A DNA stretch of 64,000 bases from Octodonta nipae. Its lineage: Eukaryota; Arthropoda; Insecta; Coleoptera; Chrysomelidae. The DNA is taken from NCBI GenBank assembly GCA_034190945.1, contig CM067219.1, forward strand, positions 7,745,005 to 7,809,004. The letters are read 5' to 3'. Under the pieces are notes generated by a model, which was not told the DNA's origin, made no database searches, and was given only the letters and a program-made list of their open reading frames with translations. The position numbers and the translations under genes are program-made. Position 1 is the stretch's first letter. Every line of letters begins with the position of its first letter. This document shows, piece after piece, positions 10,840 through 21,726 of this stretch.

Positions 10840-12900
10840 ACATCTTTTTGTCTTAGAATATTTGTAGGGAAGAATTACCTTACTACACTTTGTTCTCGAT
10901 TTACAATTTTCAAATACTTTTCTTTTGCATGAAAAAAAAAAAAAGAGAGAAACCCCAAATAAACAGACAATCTATATCTAAATAGGCAAAGACAAAATGT
11001 TTGGTATCATTTTCTGCGCTGTCACTCAACCGATTTGCTTTATTTTTGTTTTGTTTAGTAGCAACGGACGACCTTCAGTGCAGAATGCTAAAATTAATTT
11101 ATAACATTGGTTCACTTATTAAATAATAAAATAAACTTTATTTACATTGTTACTGCCAATGTCAAACATTGCCTCCAGATTGCTTGAAAAGAAAATTATA
11201 AGGTGGTTTGACTCCAATGTGAAAGACAAACTAAATTAAATGTAGAAGTTAAAGTTTTGGCTCTTCGCTAAAGTTATCCTACATAGTCATGTTATTAAAA
11301 ATAGAACCGACGAAAAATTATAAGATCTAATAACTACTGTTTACTAAGCACTAACAAGTTTACAGTTTGCAACTTTCATTGCATTATAAATGTGGTTTGC
11401 CAACTAAAATCAGAATTATGTTGCACCTGATCAATTTTTTTCTGATAATATCTTCTTAATTTTAATTTTATTATTTTAATTTAGAGTCTTTTTGTTTTTA
11501 TCGAATAACTTTTATATATTTTAACACGCGAGATGTAAGACCGACATCTAGGATTTTCGAGAGAATTCGCACACAGAGGTTCCGAATCTGGAGTCGTTCC
11601 GTGTAATTGCTGTTCTCCCTTAACTCCTAGGACAGAAAGTCACGATAAAATTTTCAGGTTATTTCACTTGTCAGAGATATTGAATACTCTCTTCTAGTAA
11701 AAAATTAACGAAATACATAAAGAAGTGTTCGAGAGGACATTCAATTGTGGGAAATGCAACTGATGAAGGTTCCCTGACCAGAAACAATATATTATATATA
11801 ATATATATTGTCTTGCGTACAAATGAATGACACCTCAAAGAGAGTAACTATTATATAGTTTTACAAAGATTACAAAAATCTTGAAATTATGCACAAATTC
11901 ACGATAAATATGTAGATCTGGCAACATTGAATTCATGGCTGCAGGAAATTTGATTTAAATTTTGAAATTTAATTACTTATGTAGGTTAAAAGTTATCAAT
12001 TCATTCAGAAAAGTATTATCATGGTTTCAATTTCAATTCACAGGGAAAAAAACGACAAAAAATATGTGTATTTATCTAATATTAATTGACACTATTTGGT
12101 TTGTGTTTTCCAGATAAAACGAAAATCTTCATGGGTGACTAGGTAGGTAAGTGAATTTTAATTCACATTAATAAAAATATACTCAATCTCAAGATATTTG
12201 AAATTTTTTATATTTAAAATCATATTAAAAATTAATGTCTTCTGATAATGTGAGTATCATATAGTTAATATATTTTACATTAAATGGTCCAATTGCTGCA
12301 AATGTCTGACTTTTAAAACCCGGTGACTAAGTTTTACTTAAAAAAATATCATTATATTTTGTTAGGTTGAGTTAGTTACATTTATTCAAAAGTAAAATAT
12401 ATTTTTATTCGACTTATTTTTCCTTTGAAATCTTATATTGCTGGCTTTAAAGTTTGCAACCTAACAGTGTTGACAAAAATTTAAAATTCTTTCTACCACT
12501 ACAACAGAAACTGAGTTTTGGTTTTCTCCAGATGATGACATCTTAGATATTGAAACGTGCGCAGACCGAAAAAATAAATGTTTGCTGTTAGGGTACAAAA
12601 CTTTGTGTTTATATATTTCTTATAGAGACAAAATGACGTCAATAAAGTAATTTTAATAATGTCGACCATGGGGTGACCGCTAGTTGTCACAAAATCACTA
12701 AATAAAATATCGACATGCATTTCAGAACCGTAATTTTTCTTTTTTTCTTCAATGTCATGTTCACAAAAATGTAAAAAACTCCTCAATAGTTTACGACTGT
12801 TAAGTAATTTATGAATTCCGGGAAAATATATTCACTTATCATGATAACGTGATTTATATATTATTTTAGTGTTTCAATACGTAGACAACAGCATTTATTA
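10840..12900. other. Unassigned AT-rich stretch
   Basis: No coding domain recognised. It contains a 26-base AT palindrome near 11787-11812 and the ~55-base dispersed unit described separately. The ORF at 12499-12786 has no recognisable features. Confidence 0.4.
11521..11578. repeat. Short dispersed unit, second occurrence of the PLE-RT insert
   Basis: This stretch shares 'cgcgagatgtaa', 'ccgacatctaggattttcgag' and a 'cacagag' end with the 63-base insert at 36995-37057. A third occurrence is at 58343-58400. Confidence 0.6.
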
Positions 12901-12925
12901 TTTTTTGATTTAATTTACAATATAA

Positions 12926-13098
12926 GGGCGTTCCATTCTTCGGAAAGCGGACAAACTGCTTCGGAAACCAATCGTGTTTGTAAAGGCGATCTGTTGGATT
13001 CTACCAGCGAGGCTGTCGTATCCCAAAGCAGACAATACAAATCTTCTATTTAGACATTTTTTTACGTCACCAAACGCGGAGGAGGAAATAATCAGCTT
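12926..13098 (+). other. Weak candidate exon
   Basis: A T-rich tract ending 'acaatataag' precedes a frame open for about 57 codons to 13098, followed by 'gtaagt', a strong splice-donor match. Base composition is more balanced than the surroundings. No domain is recognised and no partner exon was found, so a host exon is only a possibility. Confidence 0.2.
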
Positions 13099-13817
13099 TT
13101 GGACAGACGAGACGACTGTAAGTCCGTGTTTCGAAATAAATTGGTTTTATTGATTGTTCAAAGCATTTTTCATCTGACGTTGTGGAACGTCTCTTTTCAT
13201 TGAGGTGGGGGACGTTGGGGGAGAGGGGAAGGTGGGAAATCTATCGAGACTGGATAAGTCGCTTTTCCATCCTCTATATTGAGGCAGCTGAAGCTGTAGA
13301 GTACACACAATTTCATCGGGAATAAATATCAAAATCGTATTAGTTTCGTGATACGGTCAGAAGTCAACAGAATTTAGCTTTGTAGGTCGTAAAGAGAGTA
13401 AAAAAAATTGCTTTTTCAGCGGGAGTTTGGTTTGGTGTTTACAAATCGTGAGTTTGCACTGCACCGTTAATGTTTTTAAGTTACTGTAGGTTGGGTGTAG
13501 GTTGTGTCAGCATAGTTTGGAACAAAAATATGGTTGCGAAAAATTCAGAATCCGGCAAACTAGTTTCTGAAGGTTATTTGTTTTTTATTTTATTGGAAAA
13601 TAAGATCTTACGTGAGAGGAGAAGGCTGTATATTCAAAAGATCCAAACGTGTCAAAGTCTTATTCTGACTTTGCTGTTAATGAAATTACAATTTGAATAA
13701 AATATAATCCTTATAAAATGATCAAGTTGTTTTTATGTTGGAAGAATTTGAATGAGTACGGGAGTAGAAGCGGAACAATTATTCTTATTTAACAAAATAA
13801 AACATTAAAAAATATAT

Positions 13818-14253
13818 ATAACCGACTACTACGTATAACTAAAAAGCTAAAAATAGTTATAACAAAATACAACTCTAGCAAATAAATAACACGTTGAATG
13901 TTGTGAGGTACCTACACAGGAAGTAAAAAATGTAAACAATAAAAGGTGCTCATTCTGTACAAATTAATTACCTACCAATCTAGTATATTTTGAAGCCGGT
14001 GCCAAGCAAATCTAAAATCCTTCATTGCGTACTTATCTACGACTTCATCAAACTTGATTGTTGCTTGGCACAGACTTCAAAAATATACTAGATTGGTAGG
14101 TAATTAATTTGTACAGAATGAGCACCTTTTAATGTTTACATTTTTTACTTCCTGGGTAGGTACCTAACAACATTGAATGTGTTATTTATTTGCTAGAATT
14201 GTATTTTGTTATAATTATTTTTAGCTTTTTAGTTATAGGTAGAAGTCGGTTAT
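13818..14253. mobile_element. Foldback element, ~190 bp arms
   Basis: Two nearly perfect inverted arms (13818-14008 and 14062-14253) surround a ~53 base loop. Tips read 'ataaccgact' and 'aagtcggttat'. There is no coding capacity. The RNA would form a very long hairpin. The copy after the gap is at 60661-61095. Confidence 0.85.
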
Positions 14254-14514
14254 GCTTTTTTTAAATTGTTTTATTTTCAACTTTTTATTTTTTTTTGAAA
14301 TCAGGTAGTTTTCATTCTTTATTTTTTATTTTGTATGTATAATCTTAATAGACAGAACCAGGTAACATAGAAAGCCTCAACATTAGACAATGATACTTTC
14401 TCATTTAAATTGACAGGTAAATCTTTACGAACAAAATGTACTAGTACGCGTTGACTTAATAAGCCCAAAATATATTTATGCCTGATGAACTACGCCATTT
14501 AACTTTTTTCAACT

Positions 14515-14960
14515 TTTTCTGACAACCCTATATAACTATAGATAATTCCACTCCAACCTATGTACCAACCATCCTGTACATACACGGACAAGCATAAATT
14601 TGTTAGCTGCCTTCTGTAAACTATAGGACGGAGTAGAATCCATTCCATATTTACGGAGTCAAATCCTACCCCATAAATTATTTAATTTTTAACAGAGTAT
14701 ATTATCGCCCTGTGTAACATTAATTCCTCTCCACACTTTATAAATATAATTCAACTCCAGCATATATTTCAACCATCCTGTATATGATTTGCTTATATCC
14801 ACATCATATAACAGTTTTTTAATCACCCGATATAATTTTAATTTCACATTTTTTCCAACAATTTTATACCACCAAACGTCCAGTCCACCCTATATTTCAA
14901 TCTTCATATAAATGCAACTCCTTCTATCACTTTACTTTGTGATTTTGTTTGCTATAACTA
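14515..14960 (-). repeat. Degenerate ~105 bp satellite, array C (reversed)
   Basis: Reverse-complement phrases of array A: 'aaccatcctgta', 'ccactccaacctat', 'aactatagataattcc', repeated several times with strong divergence. Confidence 0.65.
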
Positions 14961-14964
14961 AACA

Positions 14965-15410
14965 TCCTGTCTATAAACGCACCAAATAGCAGTTTAAAGT
15001 TTGACATGTGTTGTCACTGAATTTTCTATTAGGCCGGGAGAATGTGACAACCAAAAGCACCGTCTTCGCAAAATGAAAAAAATTGCATTTAAATAGGTAT
15101 TTGCCTGGTATATAAACAAAACGAGCTTGGTACTCATTCATTTAAGGAGCCGAAAATACTATGCTTTACTACCTATATGCTTGAGATGTACATAAAAAAA
15201 TTTAAAATTCGCAAGTAAAACGTCCAGTGCCTAAAATTACCGCACTATTACGTTGGAATTAAAATATTTATGAGGAAATGTCCGTTATGTCAATTCGCTG
15301 AAATTTTAGAATTTTCGGCGAATTTCTGCAAAACTGCAAGTTGCACGTCGCAGAAAAGTATATAAGATCACCTAGGGATCTGCCTTAATAGATTAAACGT
15401 TAAAAAACTA
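14965..15410. other. No gene seen
   Basis: AT-rich unassigned sequence shared with the post-gap copy. Confidence 0.4.
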
Positions 15411-15414
15411 TACA

Positions 15415-15618
15415 CATCCATAAGGAGTTATCGAAAAATCGACTAAAATATTAGGGATATTGGTCGATTTCCATGCACGCATGTGTTCATTCACAAATTT
15501 TATTACTTTACCAATAGAATTCGTTTCCAAAAGTTGAAGTTTCACAAATCCGGATATATACTCTATTAAACAAGACCATATCCATTCAAAACGGTGCACC
15601 ACAGGAGAAGAAATCAGG
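15415..15618 (+). pseudogene. LINE reverse transcriptase scrap
   Basis: One frame ends in TISIQNGAPQ, the motif B region of non-LTR reverse transcriptases (usual form xNGxPQGSxxSP). The copy at 62235-62480 keeps a longer open frame (62320-62502); here a missing A near 15525 shifts it. Only about 60 residues remain, so the clade cannot be told. Confidence 0.4.
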
Positions 15619-15689
15619 TAACATACATACAAAAAAAAGCAAAAAAAACGCAAAGAATTGGTAACCTCCCTTTTTTCAGAAGTCGGTTA

Positions 15690-16150
15690 ATAAAAGCATA
15701 CTTTTTGGATTTGCGTTTTATATTGTATTTTTTGTGTAAGTTGAACACCACTATCTTCAAATGTTGAATTAAATTGTATGGCCCAAGCATTTCACAAATT
15801 TTAGATTTCTCAAATTGTCATTTTTCATATAATTTTAGTGTTCATTTATTCGCATATTTAGAAGTCTATATGTTTTTCCCAATTTAAAATTTATTACATT
15901 CGCAACAAATTTAGTAAATCCATTTTTTGTATACTTGAGTTGTGTTTATTTAGTTTCAGTGCATTTCTTGTTTTGAACATTGTTTCGACAGAAATGTGTT
16001 GCCTACCCTCTTGAATCTTTATTACAGAACTTGTACATATGGTATGCTTGTTACTGTAATGTAGTTGTCTAGACTTCGAGTATTACTTAGAGAAATTTCG
16101 TGTTCATTCTCAACGATTGTTTTTTGATGTATTTGAACACTATCCAAATA
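15690..16150 (-). pseudogene. PLE linker and GIY-YIG relic
   Basis: Minus strand reads DNYITVTSIPYVQVL, KRVGNTF, then a 'TMFKTRNAL'-like stretch and degenerate GIY-YIG residues ending near 15700. The parallel relic at 36400-36760 reads DNHIAVTTIPYIQGLLGRLKRVG. Many stops and frame changes. A 45-base fragment with 'gaagtcggtta' lies at its edge (15657-15695). Confidence 0.6.
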
Positions 16151-16312
16151 GGTGGATGTTCATAGTTCATCTTATATATGTATTTTATTTATGTTCAGCG
16201 ATTACTCGAAGATGTTTTCAGCGATATGGGTAGGTTAAACTGTATTGTATTAGGCATGTTTTCAGAAAATTGTTGCTTGCGCCACCACCAAATATAAAAG
16301 CAACGGAATATA

Positions 16313-18157
16313 CACTGATGGGCAAATGTGTGGAACCAAGCAAACATTTTATTGCGAATACAAAAATATCGGGTTTGATATTGTTTACTTCAATACCTAC
16401 TGAGATTAACAGAAATGTAATTAAGGAAAGGAAAAATCTAATATCCATTAAAGAAATACATAATCATAATTACTAACTAAATCTAAGTGATTTTCAAAAC
16501 ATTGAAACTTAACGAAACTTAATGTATTAGATGTTTAAACTGAGCACAGTTTACTTCTTCACAATAAGCAAGTCGGTTTTTAAATTCACTATTAACATTA
16601 GCTATTACTTCTTGCAGCTAATTCTTGCAAATTATTTGGTCTATCAAAATAAACCTTAGACTTTAAGTAACCCCACAGAAAATAATCTAGTGGATTAAGG
16701 TCGGGACTTCGTGCAGGCCATTCATAAGTACCCCTTCTTCCAATCCATCTGTGATGAAATGTCCTATTTAAATGATCTCGAACAATGCGAGCGTAATGGG
16801 GTGGTGCTCCATCTTGCTGAAACCAGATATTATTTGGTAATTGTCCATTTACCTCCAATGCCGGAATAACTTGTGTCTCCAAGAGCTGTAAATACCTGTC
16901 TACGTTTAAAGTTTCTTGTAGGAAGAAGGGTCCCACGATTCTGTTGTTATAAATGCCGACCCAAAAGTTCAATTTTTTGTGATGCTGTGTATGAGCCTCT
17001 TGTACCCAATTAGGATTACTTTCGACCAGTAGCGGCAGTTATGTCGATTAACCGTACCATTTAAACAAAATGTAGCCTCGTCTGAAAACACCACATTTCT
17101 TATAAAATTATTATCACAGTTACAAATATCCATCATCGTTTCACAAAATTACAAACGTCTGTCGAAATCGTCGTCGGAGAGTTCTTGAACGAGACGAATT
17201 TTGTATGGATGATATTTTCTCGCCTTAATATCCTTCCTACTGAACGACGGCTAATTCCATGCAAATTGGCGAGGTCAGTAGTGGATAAGTGAGGATTTTC
17301 TTCCAAAGATATAGCAACATTTTGAGCTACACCTTCATTACTTGCACTTTTTAACCATCCACTTTTTGGTAAATTGCTAACTGTTCCATTTGTGTCGTAC
17401 CTTCGCAAAGTTTTCGTCCCTACTGATCGGAATATTTGTGTATTCGGATGAACAATGTTAAAAAGATCATAAACTTCTTGATGCGTCCTTTTCCTCTCCC
17501 CATACCCAACCATCATTAATATTTCTACTCTTTCTCTTTCACTTAAATCGACCATTTTACGATCAAATTAAAGCAATACAATCTTTTTACGTTCAAATAA
17601 AAAAAACTAATAACTTATTTTGACAACTACTGTCACTTCTGCAATAAATTTCATGGACTACTAAACTTGATTCAGATTTAATTTGCCCCTAATTTAAACA
17701 AACGCACGTGTATTCGACTATGGAACAAGCAGTGCTGTTGGCTGTGACGGTATAATGCCACCGATTGGCCTATAGAAATACAAATCCTTACCGAGCGGTT
17801 TGTTTATATCGGGCGTAAATGAAATCTGAACCGAATTTAGCTACCATCGAATTTTTCCTTTCGGTAGTTACTTTTCTGTTAATATCTCGGTAGGTATTGG
17901 AGTAAACAATATCAAGCCCGATATTTTTGTTTTCGCAATAAAATGTTTCTTCAGAAACTAATATACTGGACAGGGTGTTTCATTGCAAATTTTAAAATCG
18001 ATATTACTTCCGGTAAAACAGGAAGTTCAAAATTGTAAAAAAATTTGGGAATTTGGAAATAGGCAATCTACTGCAGTATCCACCTTCCAAATTTCATTTT
18101 GATATCTCTAATAATTCCAGAGATATTTACTTGGTTCCACACATTTGCCCATCACTG
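16313..18157 (-). mobile_element. DD41D mariner-like transposon, family 2
   Basis: Tips 'cactgatgggcaaatgtgtg' at 16313 and the reverse complement of 'cagtgatgggcaaatgtgtg' ending at 18157, each next to TA. Inner TIR similarity continues for about 130 bases ('ttattgcgaa', 'caaaaatatcggg', 'tgatattgtttact'). The right TIR carries about 170 extra bases (about 17955-18130). The TIRs differ fully from the 'cagggtgag' family. The start of a second copy is at 63153. Confidence 0.85.
16598..17555 (-). pseudogene. DD41D mariner transposase, family 2, two frameshifts
   Basis: Translation begins MVDLSERERVEILMMVGYGERKR (17555), an N-terminal HTH, with a second HTH at HLSTTDLANLHGISRRSVGRIL. A frameshift near 17135 leads to VVFSDEATFCLNGTVNRHNC (first Asp in SDEA). 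A second, single-base loss near 17015 precedes NFWVGIYNNRIVGPFF. FQQDGAPPHYARIV carries the second Asp and ARSPDLNPLDYFLWGYLKSKVY the third, 41 residues later. The C-terminus is cut short (LAARSNS). All three catalytic Asp survive, so few lesions separate it from an intact gene, suggesting a fairly recent copy. Confidence 0.85.
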
Positions 18158-18159
18158 TA

Positions 18160-18980
18160 TTTAAAACAGTTTAAGCTATCTACTAAAGTTCTATTGTCAG
18201 CATAAATTCTAGTATACATATACGCATACAGGAAAATAACTTTTCGAAAGCATCTGTTGCATACCACCGAACCCTTTCTCCTTTCTACAAAAACCTTCAG
18301 CTGCCAACCCTTATATCGCGGTTTTCATAAAATAATATTCAGCTGTGTCGTTGTTTGCTAAAACGTGCCCTAACACACAAACAGCTGCTTTGATAAATTT
18401 CCCAGCTTCAATATATATATATATATATGAAGATCTAAGATTCCTTGTGGTAAGGAAAATTCTTGCGGAAATGCTTTTCATCGGTAAACTTTGTGACGGT
18501 TAATTAGAACATCTTCCGTTAAACGTAAACTTGTTGAAAGTAGCTGCAGATAAAGCGCGGCACGCTGAAAAGGGGAAGAGGGTTGTGTTGGTTGAAGCTG
18601 ATGGAAAAGAGTTGAAAACTTCTTTCATTGGCTGAGTAATAAATTTTGTTAACGAGCTAATTATAGCTGAAATTTGCTGCAGCTACAAAATGTGTATGAC
18701 AAGTTGACGTAACATTATTAACTTAGAATATAATCCAATGTCGTTGAAATAGAAATCTTTAGGTTTGATTAGCTTTTCAGGAGTGCAGTTAATTAAGATT
18801 GATGAAAGTTGTTATGGAAAATTATGAATTTATTTGAAATTGTTCTACTGATTTAAATAGAATAATGGAAGATTGGAAATGCAGATGAACGACTTAATAC
18901 CCTTTGGAAAGTTGATGGTGGAAGCCGTTCTTTTATGATCTCATTCATAATTGTTTTCTGAATGATACTTGTGGCATATT
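18160..18980. other. No gene seen
   Basis: Unassigned. Contains a short (TA)n run at 18411-18427. Confidence 0.4.
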
Positions 18981-18984
18981 TTTC

Positions 18985-19592
18985 AATGTCTAAGTGCTTC
19001 TTGGGAAATAACACCACAGTTTAAAGAAAATTGCTGTATATAGTTGTCAATGGTTAAGAAACTACGGATTAAGGCACAATTCTAGGATGTAAATTAAAAT
19101 ATTTGATTTAAACATGGACTAGAATATATAAAAACAAATAGCCTAATTATACAATGTCACCACGAGTGTTTCCACCCGACCCGAAAGAGACTAGTCCTGG
19201 ACCAATTTATTTACCCAAAGTGCCAAAGAAGCCGGGATACTCGTTTAGTTTGAGAACAGACGTCGATCCATATATCACAGCACAAGACGATATGCCTTGC
19301 GTTGAAAGGCAATGAATAAAAGCTATTTGGTGGCCAAAATAAATTCAGGGGCGCATTTTATAATACGATATTTTATTACGTAGAGATATTCAAGTGGGAA
19401 AAATATAGAAATACAATTAGTCATTAAAAAAAAAGATTGTCAAATATTTTAATTTACATCTTAGAATTGTGCCTTTTAATCCGTAGTTTCTTAACCATTG
19501 ACAACGGGGTCTGATCTAGACCCCGAAACGTTTGGAATATACAGCAATTTTCTTTAAACTGTGGTGTTATTTCCCAAGAAGCACTTAGACAC
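18985..19592. repeat. Inverted repeat enclosing a short ORF
   Basis: The left arm (about 18985-19108) is the reverse complement of the right arm (about 19439-19592). The right arm has about 35 extra bases containing the palindrome 'ggggtctgatctagacccc' and 'gaaacgtttgg'. PLE relics follow immediately to the right. Inverted terminal repeats are a known Penelope feature, so the arms may be PLE terminal repeats. Confidence 0.75.
19154..19315 (+). CDS. 53-aa ODF3/CIMAP-like fragment
   Basis: ATG at 19154 opens a 53-codon frame ending TGA at 19313-19315, overlapping an AATAAA signal (19315-19320). The protein has SPGPIYLPKVP followed by PGYSFSLRTDV. The proline-glycine-proline-x-tyrosine repeat followed by xxSFxxR is typical of outer dense fibre 3/CIMAP (SHIPPO) proteins, which line ciliary and sperm microtubules. 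A full member has several such repeats and over 200 residues, so this would be one exon or a retrocopied fragment. It lies in the loop of the inverted repeat 18985-19592 and is more GC-balanced than its surroundings. Capture by a PLE or insertion of PLE copies around a host exon are both possible. The short length keeps the call tentative. Confidence 0.45.
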   Translation: MSPRVFPPDPKETSPGPIYLPKVPKKPGYSFSLRTDVDPYITAQDDMPCVERQ

Positions 19593-19610
19593 TCATTCAT
19601 AATTTTATGA

Positions 19611-19660
19611 TGTGACTAGTTTCGGCAAAAGGCTATGCCATTATCAGGTTGATATTGGCA
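19611..19660 (-). ncRNA. Degenerate hammerhead-like motif
   Basis: Minus strand: 'cctgataatggcatagcc' then 'gccgaaactagtcac'. CUGAUAA replaces the invariant CUGAUGA. A short GGC/GCC stem and GAAAC follow in hammerhead order. It lies at the 3' end of a PLE relic. Confidence 0.35.
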
Positions 19661-19689
19661 TAACTTAGTGATTATGTATGCCGTCTGGA

Positions 19690-19985
19690 TGAATTTTCTT
19701 TTTACTAGTGCTCTTCTTTGTGAATTACCTTTGCCTGGTCTCAGTTGATGTTATGGTGTTCGATCCATGCGTGATTGGCTAATCGAAACTTTGTTAGCTC
19801 TCGCCGTTGAGTAGTTATGCGGTGCTCCTTAACCCTGGTGTCCAGTAGTCGCTTAGTCTCCCCAATGTAGAGGTTGCCAAATTCACAAGATATGTTGTAT
19901 ATACAGTTTTTTTACTGCTGGATTATCCGGCTTTGTTTTTGTGATGATGTTCCTCAAGGTGTTGTTGCTCTTAAAAAACATTTTG
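19690..19985 (-). pseudogene. PLE GIY-YIG endonuclease relic
   Basis: From about 19905 downward the minus strand reads YNISCEFGNLYIGETKRLLDTRVKEHR, then RLANHAWIEHHNI, a stop, and DQAKVIHKEEH. This retains the GIY-YIG-like core (YIGET, R and E/H positions) and the conserved HAW motif of Penelope-like elements. A frameshift at about 19910 separates an upstream linker (LRNIITKTKPDNPAVKK). No RT domain is adjacent; a truncated mariner follows at 20199. Confidence 0.75.
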
Positions 19986-20198
19986 ATTCCGCAAATTTAT
20001 TGCAACAACTTCACCGAAGCTTACTGTATAAGAATGTCGTTATAAAAGTTTTTCCCGATTTTCTAATAAGCTATGTTATTGCAAAAAAGTATGAGACAAC
20101 TTCGAAATCCCCTGAAACTAATCCAATTTCTTTTTGACTTATTATGCCCCATGTTCCGAACAGACAAATGTTCCATATTTTTATATATAGATACATAT

Positions 20199-21122
20199 CA
20201 GGGTGAGTTTTTTTATGATCAGTATGGGGATCTCGGAAACTAGCGGAGATAGAGCTATAGTTAAATTGGGAAAGATTTGCAGTTTTACTGGCCTAATTTA
20301 ATGACACTTTCGGATTTTTGTAAAAAGTCATGGATTACTAGATGTTTTGAAAAAACGAAATTCTGTCGATTTAGTCAAATCCCTCTAGCTCTTTTGTTTT
20401 TGATTTTATAAAAAAAGTGTAAACATCAAAATTGAAGGAAATAGTATTCCGAATATGATTGTCATGTCCTCGTTTGCGTGACAGCTCTGATTTTCGAGAT
20501 ATGACACAAACTTATCTTTTTTTGAATGGAACATAATTGGCTATGACCTCAAAAAATCGGACATTTTTAGAGCTTTTCAACGATATAAACTCGATATAGT
20601 TATTCATAAAAATAACGGAGTTATGGATGCTTTTCTCTCTTATTTTCACTTTTAACGTAGTTAGCCATGAAATAGATTGAATTATTAATTTCCAGAAAAC
20701 ATTGAACAATTTTTTTTGGTATATCAGATATAACGAAAAAACTAATTAAGTAAGTACTTACTAAAAACTTAAGAAATTAAAGTACATACAATTTATGTTC
20801 GAAAAGTCCGCCATTGTTATTTAGACAAAAATTGTATCTTATTAAGATTGACACTATCGCTTTCCTCAAAGACCGCCTATCAATTGGTTGTAATACTGCC
20901 TCCCTTAGGTCACCAACTGTCTCATACTTTCTTTTGTATACTTTGTTTTTAAGCGCACTCCATAAATTCAATTCTATAACTGCCAAATCGGGAGACCAGG
21001 GTGGCCATTTGCGTGGGCCATTTCTTCGTATCCAAGAGTTTGGATAGATATTATCTAAGTGTTGTCTTACTAATAACGAGTTATGAGCAGGGGCTCCATC
21101 ATATTGGAACCACTCAATTTAT
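20199..21122 (-). mobile_element. DD41D mariner, family 1, truncated copy
   Basis: Starts with the 'cagggtgag' TIR at 20199 and continues through the 450-base TIR region into the 3' half of the transposase (QYDGAPAHNSLL, WSPDLAVIE, NKVYKRKYETVGDLREAV, GGLFEHKL). It stops abruptly at about 21122, so the 5' half and other TIR are missing. The third catalytic Asp is Glu here (AVIELNL). Confidence 0.8.
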
Positions 21123-21124
21123 AT

Positions 21125-21720
21125 ATTAAAAAGTGATATAAAAGTTAAATTTTGTTTTTCTTTCATTATGAATATGATCGAGTATCACAAAGTAACGACT
21201 TCTGCATTAAATTTTTTAACCTTTTTAGTTTAGGAGCCCTCTAACGCTCTTAATAAAGCCCTAAAAAGGCGAAACATACATGTCCAGCATTTTCGAATAA
21301 AAAATTCGGAATTTGAAAGCTATAATTGAAAAAACCATTCTTTTACTTCGTTTCTTTTATTTTTTGTATTCTTAAGCCTGTCTCTTTCTTCAAAATTTAC
21401 TTCACATATTTGTGTTCAAAATATATTATATTGGCAGATGTTATTAACTGACTTCAAAAAAGAAGGAGGTTATCAATTCGTCTACGACTTTTTGATGATT
21501 TAAACTACATTATATTAAGGAACATTACAGTAAGGTCCCATAAAATTGTCCATAAACATGATGTTTACGGTTTTCTAGAAAATCAGAAAGCAAAGTAAAT
21601 AAATGACTAGATTTTATTGATAGGTAAAATGAACAAAGGTATACAATTAAAGGTATATAAGACAATAGCACGTTATAGCAAGAAACATAGTTTCAACTTA
21701 AAGCATACATAACAAGTTAA
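21125..21720. other. Mixed scraps, no gene
   Basis: Includes a hammerhead-like 'aaggcgaaacatacatgtcc' (21270-21290) after 'ctaacgctctt'. It also holds a 45-base scrap starting 'actgacttcaaaaaagaag' (21448), related to the one at 15657-15695, and the 3' UTR with AATAAA of the following minus-strand LINE. Confidence 0.4.
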
Positions 21721-21726
21721 AATACA

